Assembly: GCA_009602725.1 (NCBI GenBank)
Contig: WELB01000042.1
Coordinates: 528,938 to 543,977, forward strand
Length of the DNA: 15,040 bases
DNA from: Spirogloea muscicola
Lineage: Eukaryota > Streptophyta > Zygnematophyceae > Spirogloeales > Spirogloeaceae
Direction: 5' to 3'
Shown here piece after piece: positions 8,836-15,040 of this stretch (its first letter is position 1; each line of letters starts with the position of its first letter). Made by a program: the position numbers and the translations under genes. The notes under the pieces were generated by a model. That model made no database searches. It was not told the origin of the DNA and saw only the letters and a program-made list of their open reading frames with translations.

Positions 8836-9345
8836 ATCCGAAGGAGTATTGAGCTCTTCAAGAAGGGGGCGAGGGCTATGAGAGGCCGGCACGGAATGAA
8901 GGGAGAAACAGGCCTTCTAATGTAAGGCAATGGCTGGGTGAGAGAAGGACGCTTCAAAAAGAGGGCGGTGGCTGTGAGAGGCCAGCTCGAAAAGAAGGAA
9001 GAGCTCTTTCAATGTAAGGCAATGGCTGTGAGAATGTGGCTCTCCCAAAGGGGCCAAGGACTGTGAACAGCCAGCCCGAAACGAATTGACAAAGTCCGAA
9101 GGGGCCAAAAGCGCTCTCAGAGCTCGGCCGGTAGGATGAATCACTTAGTATCAACAAATGAGGAGCCGCAGATCAGAAGGACTAGCGGCCGAAAGCAATG
9201 CCCCCGACGAAAGGGAGAGGCTGCAGCTAGAGCACGGCCAGCATGCAGGTGCAAGGCGTGGGCCATGTGAGAGGTAAGCCTACAGAAAAAGCTCTTCCAA
9301 TTTAGGGCAATAGCTGTGAGAGGCAAGCCTGAAGGAGTGTACAAG
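8836..9345 (-). repeat. Minus-oriented repeat copies with internal sub-repeats
   Basis: On the minus strand about 9275-9195 encodes MAHALHLHAGRALAAAS followed by FRRG, matching units 1-3. A frameshift then precedes SPSDLRLL. Downstream on that strand, 9130-8860 consists of repeated spacer. The string AATGTAAGGCAATGGCTG occurs twice on the plus strand, at about 8918 and 9010, a sub-repeat of about 92 bp. A related string lies near 9298. The stretch 8934-8990 also matches 7308-7365, including GAGAGAAGGACGCTTC. Confidence 0.55.
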
Positions 9346-9700
9346 GTCTAAAAATGGATTGGGCAGAAAAGCAGGATACTATCCTCCAAGACGTCTGCAA
9401 GAGGCGGTCGATAACCTATATACAGCAAGTGCAGATCAGAACAACCAGAGGGCGGAAAAGCGTCGCCTTGTCGGAACCTGGAGGCAGAAGAATGCCTAAA
9501 GAAATGAACAAGTCCTGAAAGAGCAGAAAGGCACAAAAACCACAAGACTGCTCTCCTTGACTGTTGCGAGTGGGCGCTCAAGAAATTCTAGTCAGAAATC
9601 GCAGAGTGGAGATTAGAGGGCGGATAAGCATTGCCATGTTAGACCCTGGAGGCATGTGTCAAGTGTGGGGCAAGCTTGCCAACAGGGAGCAAGCCACTCA
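9346..9700 (-). repeat. Two further minus-oriented repeat fragments
   Basis: On the minus strand about 9490-9408 reads FRQGDAFPP then CSDLHLLYIGY, without the terminal stop. About 9655-9580 is a diverged copy of the same DNA, aligning CCGCCCTCTAATCTCCACTC to the SDLHLL coding segment but with broken frames. They lie about 170 bp apart, so units here are shorter than the 365-376 bp plus-oriented ones. Confidence 0.5.
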
Positions 9701-10191
9701 ATAGCTGCCGCAAGGACTCATAGCCCCTAGTAAGCACTGGCAAGTTGGACATACTCGAAAAAGGGAGGGAGACGCCCCTGCTGGTATCCAAAAGTTACTG
9801 CTAGAATTTACCCAGCAGCCGCAGAAGCCAGGAATTGCCTGTCATTGCTGCAGCAAGCCGAAGATGTTCATGAGGTAACAGTATGACATGTATTGTCTCG
9901 TCCTTCAAGAGGGACGATGGCTGTGGATGGCCAGCCGTAGACTGTTTAATAACGCACTATGCACCTTGAATAAGCGGATAACAAAAATCATCATGCTGCA
10001 TCTTTGAGGCAGTTCTGCCACGATTGGCTGCCATCGCTGGGGGGAGGTAGCGAGGAATACGCAGCCCTTTCAGAGCTGCTTCTTTTAGGAGGGGGCGACG
10101 GAAAGCCAGCCCACACGATAATGAAGAAGGTCCTAAGGGGTTGGAAAGGATATACCATGCAGGAAACAGGAAGACCACAGAAATTGGCTGC
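9701..10191. other. Gene-free stretch with decayed repeat spacer
   Basis: No convincing reading frame is present. Weak matches to the repeat spacer remain: GATGGCTGTGGATGGCCAGC near 9915 and GGAAAGCCAGCCCACACG near 10099. The 10100-10178 part aligns loosely, in minus orientation, with the spacer that follows the stop codon in better copies. Nothing else is recognised. Confidence 0.35.
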
Positions 10192-10440
10192 TCAGTAAAC
10201 TGTAGTCAGCAGCCGCAAGTCGGGGAAAGACAGCCGACTAGAGGTGTCTGAAAACCTCCTCGACCGTGGCGGCTCTCGGATCAGCAGGCGCTGCGGCGGC
10301 GTCGCCGTCGCCAGCCGTCTGGCGCTGACGTCGGCGCGCCACCCGGCCGTCTCGAGCCGAGGCTCTGCCGACTGGGAGATGGGAACAAGTGGAATGGAGA
10401 GGCGGTCGGGAGGGTCGTGATGACGTGATTCGGCCACCCC
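10192..10440 (-). repeat. Minus-oriented repeat terminus beside the G6PD promoter region
   Basis: On the minus strand a frame ends RLSFPDLRLLTTVY and then stops at about 10194, a diverged version of SDLHLLTRGY-stop. Upstream in that frame (10260-10437) the sequence is GC-rich and does not resemble the core of other units. This copy therefore seems to be fused to, or inserted next to, the GC-rich 5' flank of the G6PD gene. Confidence 0.4.
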
Positions 10441-10771
10441 CCAGTAAGCACTTCACCCGGGTGCTCGCGGCAGCTGTATTAACCCACGGATTTGCCGCCC
10501 CCCCCGGGGGGGCCGGGCTGTTTGAGTAGAGCTGGCCGCTTTCCATCAGTCGCCACTTCAGCAGCCAGTCGGCTTCGAGGGCTGCGCTGCTTTCGCCGCC
10601 GGCTTTCGCGCCGTCGCCGCTGCCGCCGCCGCCGCCGCCGCCGCCGACGTGGCCGCCGCCGAGGCGCCGTGACAGCTCGCTACTGCAACATCTTTGCCTC
10701 TTGTGCGCTGCGGCGGTCAGGGGCCGGGACTGAGCAAGGAGACCGAGGGGCTGCGCGGCGGTGGTCCAGCC
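10440..10771 (+). promoter_or_regulatory. GC-rich 5' flank and probable 5' UTR of the G6PD gene
   Basis: CpG content rises sharply from about 10480. The stretch includes a C7-G7 run near 10500 and a perfect (GCC)8-type tract at about 10622-10647. Placement directly upstream of the G6PD ATG at 10772 supports promoter plus 5' UTR. Transcription start and core elements cannot be assigned by eye. Long frames through the GCC tract on both strands are composition artefacts. Confidence 0.4.
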
Positions 10772-13700
10772 ATGGCCGCCGCGACGGCGCCGCCGAAGGA
10801 GCAGCAGGCCGAGCCGGCGCCGAAGCCCGCGGAGGAGGTCGCGCCGTCACTGCCCTTCGACAACCTGCCCCACGGGGACAACCGCGGCCACGAGAAGACG
10901 ACGCAGGTTCGCAGCTGAGCTGGCCTCCTGTGCGTGCAGACCTTGAGAAGAGCTTCGTCTCCCTGGTGGCCTGTAGCATTGGTCGTGCCTGCATGTGCGT
11001 GCAGCTGGAGTGGTGATGCCTAGCCTTGACAGCAGCAATTTTGCAAGTGCAAATGTCATTGTTGAGATACTGCGATCGATTGCCAGCAAAGGCATTAGAG
11101 AGCATACTTGGAATTATTTCCATCAATTTTCCAGCAACTGGCAATATAGTAGCAAAACGGCTTGAGTCCAACTTCAGTGCGAAGTCCTTGTCACCAACAG
11201 ATTCCTCTTCAAAATGCTATGAGTGCTTGACTTCTCATCCCTGCCCGAGCTACTTCAATGCAGGGAGGCTGCCTGTCTGTTGTGGTTCTCGGGGCTTCTG
11301 GTGATTTGGCAAAGAAGAAGACGTTTCCGGCCCTTTACAACCTATTTCGCCAGGTGGCTCTCCTGCTTCTTGTACATGAGTACAGCAACTTGAAAGCCTT
11401 CAGAGGAAGCCAAGAGTCGTCAATTGTGCTGTTTGAAGGGCGTCGAGCAACAAGTAATCAGAACCATAGAGTGCTAAGTACAGAAACGTCTCAACAAGCA
11501 ACAGTTGCTGAACGTTTGGAATGACCTGCAGGGCTTCTTGCGAGCTGAGCAGATACACATCTTTGGTTATGCTCGTTCTAAATTATCTGATATAGACCTC
11601 AGAGAAAAGTTGAAGGGGTGAGTAGCTGTCTTATGTTGGTGTTGAGCCAGGAAGCTGGTACTCTTTGTTGTATCTGCTTTGAGTGTAGTCACAGCTATGC
11701 ATGTGGATTTCACCTGTCAATGCTGCTGTTATGTTCAGGGCTCAGAAGAGCATGTCGCAACTTTCAGTGCTCCTTGACTGTTGGGCACGTTAATTTTGTT
11801 CTGTGACTAGTCCCACTTCTATGGGGTACTGAAGATGATATTACCACATGACGTTGGGGATGGCCGTGGTAATGAGCAGGCACCTGAAGGGAGATCAGTC
11901 TGACATTGCAGAGTTTCTCAACTTGGTAAGTTGGTGTATCTGCTTCGTGTTTATCTCACAGCTCTACCTGAAGGGACTGCTGTTGGCCAGGATGAGCTTG
12001 TAGAAAGCCCGCAATCTTTGCCAATTTCCTCAAGGGCCAAAGTTTTCATTGCTGGAGCGGAAGCAAATCCTGGCTAAGTGCTTTACACACTTGAGGTTGT
12101 TGAGTGTCAGGTAACTTATGTTGCTGGGTCATATGATACCCCAGAAGGGTATGAGAAGTTGGATAAAGAAGTGCAAGGCCACGAAAACAGCAAATGCGGC
12201 GAACAGGGTCCCACAAGGCGCCTCTTCTACATGGCTCTGCCTCCGTCTGTCTACCCTGTAGCAGCTAAGATGATTCAGCAGACCTGCATGAACAAAAGTA
12301 AGAAAGTCATGCAATTGTGTCAGCCTAGGGAAGCGGGATATGGTGGGTAGGGGGGCCTTTCTTTTCTGAGGGGGCATCATTGATATTATCAAGCATTGGG
12401 GTTGTTCTTATTACTTTCAGTTGAAGAAACAGTATAGTCATACACTGTAATTCCTGATATATGCCCCCCACGTGTGGTGGCAGGAGGCTGGAGTAGAGTT
12501 ATCTTAGAAAAGCCGTTTGGAAAGGACTTGCAGTCTTCTGAGGACCTTGCTAATGAGCTAGGGGAGCTTTTTAATGAGGACCAGCTCTTCAGGATTGATC
12601 ATTACCTTGGCAAGGAGCTGGTGCAGAACCTGGTACATGATGTCTCTCAGCCTCTCTCTCTCTCTCGCTTGCTTTTAATCTACTGCATGAAGCACATCAG
12701 TGAAGCACAGTGAAGCACTATGAAGCACAGTCGCTGCATTCAAAGAACTTCTGACTAATCAATTCTTGTGGTGAAGTATGTCCTCTCCTGTGCCTGTCAG
12801 CAGTAGCAATGTCAGACTGTCATGGTCCATATATTACGAGACTTGTTAGGCATAAAGGACAGTGGAACTTTAGAATCTGGAGAAGCTTGGGTACTCAAGG
12901 GTGCTGCTTGTTACTGATTCTGAGATCCTGCAACTGGTATGCAGCTGGTGATGCGCTTTGCAAACCGATTTTTCTTGCCTTTATGGAACAATGAGAATAT
13001 TGCTAATATCCAGATCACATTCAAGGAAGATTTTGGCACAGAGGGCAGAGGAGGTTACTTTGACGAGTATGGAATCATTCGTGATATCATCCAGAATCAC
13101 CTTCTGCAAGTCCTTTGCCTTGTAGCCATGGAAAAGCCTGTATCTATGGGACCAGAGGATGTCCGCGATGAGAAAGTGCGGGTATGTGTGACGTGATTGC
13201 TGAAACTCTAGTAACATCTGGTGCCTGACATACATCTATCTGAGTCATTGGCGTAAACCCGCTGTACAGGTGGTGCATTGACATGATTAGAGTCTCTGTG
13301 GTCAGAGTCTATGGTGTTGTGAAGCCTGCACTTTCACGCATAGGCAGATTGCTTGCCATCATTGCAAAGATATTTACTGAGTGTATTGTTTCTTTGAGGT
13401 TGTCTCAAATAGGTCCTGAGATGCATTGAAGAGATTAAAGACCAAGACGTTGTACTAGGTCAATACGAGGGTTACACCGATGATGAAACTGTTCCTGATG
13501 ACTCTCGGACACCCACTTTCGCTACCATTGTATTACGCATAAACAACGAACGATGGGACGGTGAGGACTGCGTTTATATCAGCCCTGTGCATCAGCATTC
13601 AAAAGTGGTTCTTGTTGTGTCCGTGAGTACTGGGGGTGTTGTCGTCAGCTCAATGGCTGATCCTTGAGGAAACCATGCTATGCTCGAGACACATGTGCCA

Positions 13701-14481
13701 TGCTTGAGGTACATGTGCCACGTCTGCGCAGGAGTGCCGTTTATTATCAAGGCCGGTAAGGCCTTGGACTCTAGAAAAGCGGAGATCCGGGTGCAATTTC
13801 GTGACGTGCCAGGGGACATTTTCAAGTGCAAGAAGCAGGGGCGCAATGAGTTTGTCATGCGCCTTCAACCTTCGGAGGCACTCTACATGAAGCTAACGGT
13901 CTGGATTTCAGAAAACGCTTCGCCAAATGCTCGTGCACTACCCTTTTAGCAAGCATGCTCCCTGACGTGGAAGTGGCTCTGACTTGTCTTCGATGTTCGT
14001 CTCTCTCCACTTGTCCAGGTCAAGCAGCCAGGCCTTGATATGGCCGCCACTCAGAGTGAACTGGACCTCTCCTACAAGCAGAGGTATAACGGGGTTGTTA
14101 TTCCGGAAGCTTACGAGCGCCTCCTGCTGGATTGCGTCCGAGGCGACCAGCAGCACTTTGTGCGCCGCGACGAGCTTCGGGAGGCATGGAAGATCTTCAC
14201 GCCCTTGCTCCACAGGGTGGATCAAGGTGACTTTGACCACCCCACATTTGCAGAAAACTTTGCTAACAGTACTTAGAAAATGATGCCTGTGCTTCAGTGA
14301 ACACTTCAGGTCCTCTTCTGCGGTCGCTTATGCGCGTCTTGCAAGCGCATCTGCAGGGGAACTTGACGTCATTAAGTACAAGCCAGGGAGTCGGGGCCCT
14401 GAGGAGTCGCAGGCGCTTATTGAGCGGGAAGGCTACAACCAGACCAAAGGCTACATCTGGGTCCCCCCCACGCTCAACTAA
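10772..14481 (+). CDS. Glucose-6-phosphate 1-dehydrogenase, cytosolic type, 11 exons
   Basis: It oxidises glucose-6-phosphate to 6-phosphogluconolactone with NADP+, the first step of the oxidative pentose phosphate pathway. Predicted exons: 10772-10906, 11264-11353, 11532-11617, 11880-11925, 12111-12297, 12484-12632, 12945-13181, 13413-13560, 13732-13898, 14019-14226 and 14357-14481. Phases agree throughout, giving about 525 residues (plant cytosolic forms are about 515). Seen: the nucleotide-binding loop [10 protein letters not shown] (55-64), EKPFGKD (190-196), the catalytic motif RIDHYLGKE (218-226, with the catalytic His in the family), [20 protein letters not shown] (exon 7), [12 protein letters not shown] (exons 8-9) and the C-terminus [20 protein letters not shown] and this C-terminus match the cytosolic clade. 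The N-terminus (45-residue exon 1) is Ala/Pro/Glu-rich and does not look like a transit peptide. The donor of exon 9 (GTCTGG) is atypical, and the exon 3-4 join is about eight residues shorter than in Arabidopsis. The G6PD family call is very secure. Confidence 0.95.
12640..12735. repeat. Simple repeats in G6PD intron 6
   Basis: A CT-rich microsatellite (CTCTCTCTCTCTC near 12650-12665) is followed by four close copies of TGAAGCAC between about 12689 and 12727. Both lie inside the intron between exons 6 and 7. No function is visible. Confidence 0.7.
13680..13719. repeat. 20-bp tandem duplication in G6PD intron 8
   Basis: ATGCTCGAGACACATGTGCC at 13680-13699 is followed directly by ATGCTTGAGGTACATGTGCC, with three substitutions. 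It ends about 12 bases before the acceptor at 13730-13731 of exon 9, so it forms the 3' end of that intron. Confidence 0.8.
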
Positions 14482-15000
14482 CTTATGGCACTCCGATTGC
14501 GGCAGCAGCTCTTGGCAGCCTCCTGCACGCCCTTTCCGCTAGCGAGATACTTTGGCCTACCAGGGATGCGCCTGCCCCCTTAGGTGCAAGGAGCCTCATG
14601 CGCCCCGCTGTAAGCTAGACTGCCACGCCAAGGACAGACTTTTCATATTTCAGGCTTGTATTTAAGAGTCGCTGACGAGCTTTTGGATGTGTGACTGACT
14701 CCTCACCTTCTGACCCCCAAGAGCACCACATTTGTGCTCTTCTGAGCTGTTGATAAATCGGTGGCTGCCTGTCTGCGATTATACAAGGTCTGATAGCAGA
14801 TGCAGGCCTGCTTTGCCTGCCCATGCTGTATGCAATGGGATGCCGCTGTTGAGCCTCACTGCTGGAGCTCGCCCTGCCGCTGTGGAGGCTGTCATTCAGC
14901 AATTGCCGCCGAGTGCTACGGTCCTGTGTTGCTGAACTCGAAGGCGTCCTCGATGCTGGCCTGGCTGTTGAAGCGAACCCTTGCAGGTTTGAAGCCGGGC
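14482..15000 (+). other. 3' flank of the G6PD gene
   Basis: No gene is recognised here. The proximal part is presumably the G6PD 3' UTR. A TGTAA pentamer, the usual poly(A) signal in chlorophyte algae and seen in some other green lineages, lies at 14609-14613, about 128 bases after the stop; this is only a candidate. Short open frames on both strands show no recognisable features. Confidence 0.3.
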
Positions 15001-15040
15001 GCGGGGGGTGGGGGGGGGGGGGGGGGTGGGGGGGGGGGCC
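15001..15040. repeat. G-homopolymer low-complexity tract at the window end
   Basis: The last 40 bases are almost entirely G, interrupted by two T residues, and end in CC. This could be a genuine G-quadruplex-forming run, or a sequencing or assembly artefact such as poly-G read tails at a contig edge. Confidence 0.7.

Noticed and set aside
8608-8925. 105-codon plus-strand frame after repeat unit 3
   Set aside because: It begins in repeat spacer, crosses the orientation switch at about 8840, and shows none of the conserved repeat peptide, so it is probably a chance frame.
7300-10440. CRISPR array or bacterial operon
   Set aside because: Repeat units are about 370 bp, coding-like and inverted, and they lie between intron-containing eukaryotic genes. 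There are no short direct repeats with unique spacers.
10492-11016. 174-codon plus-strand and 163-codon minus-strand frames (to 11171) over the G6PD 5' region
   Set aside because: Both are Arg/Ala/Pro-rich frames created by the GCC tract. The real frame in this region is the one from ATG 10772, which splices into conserved G6PD sequence.

Overview
The window is eukaryotic nuclear DNA from the green (streptophyte) lineage. Both recognisable genes are split by many short GT-AG introns (113-387 bp). One is a receptor-like kinase of the plant ALE2/PERK type, a class that is rare or absent outside streptophytes. The other is a plant-type cytosolic glucose-6-phosphate dehydrogenase. Strongly GC-rich 5' ends and modest introns fit a charophyte alga or an early-diverging land plant. 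I cannot name the species.

Layout from left to right. 1-102 (minus) looks like the start of a protein that runs off the left edge. About 280-770 holds diverged copies of a repeat. 648-1146 and 1636-1905 hold open frames of unknown nature. 2144-6968 (minus) is a complete-looking 12-exon receptor-like kinase gene, with predicted signal peptide, Cys-containing ectodomain, Pro-rich stalk, one membrane segment, Ser/Thr kinase domain and C-terminal tail, about 706 residues in my exon join. About 6969-7220 is its GC-rich upstream region, containing one N. About 7300-10440 is a cluster of a repeat family arranged in both orientations. About 10440-10771 is a GC-rich (GCC)n region leading into an 11-exon G6PD gene on the plus strand (10772-14481, about 525 residues). 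The last 560 bases are 3' flank ending in a G homopolymer tract.

The two genes are divergently oriented around the repeat cluster and have no obvious functional link. The kinase would sense an extracellular cue and signal from the plasma membrane. G6PD would feed the cytosolic oxidative pentose phosphate pathway and make NADPH.

The most interesting signal is the repeat family. Two tandem units compared by hand over 40 codons differ mostly at third codon positions (23 of 34 differences). At least five copies, on both strands and including one in the distant left cluster, end in variants of the same peptide (SDLHLLTRGY) followed at once by a stop codon. The repeats therefore appear to have evolved as protein-coding sequence, although I recognise no known family.
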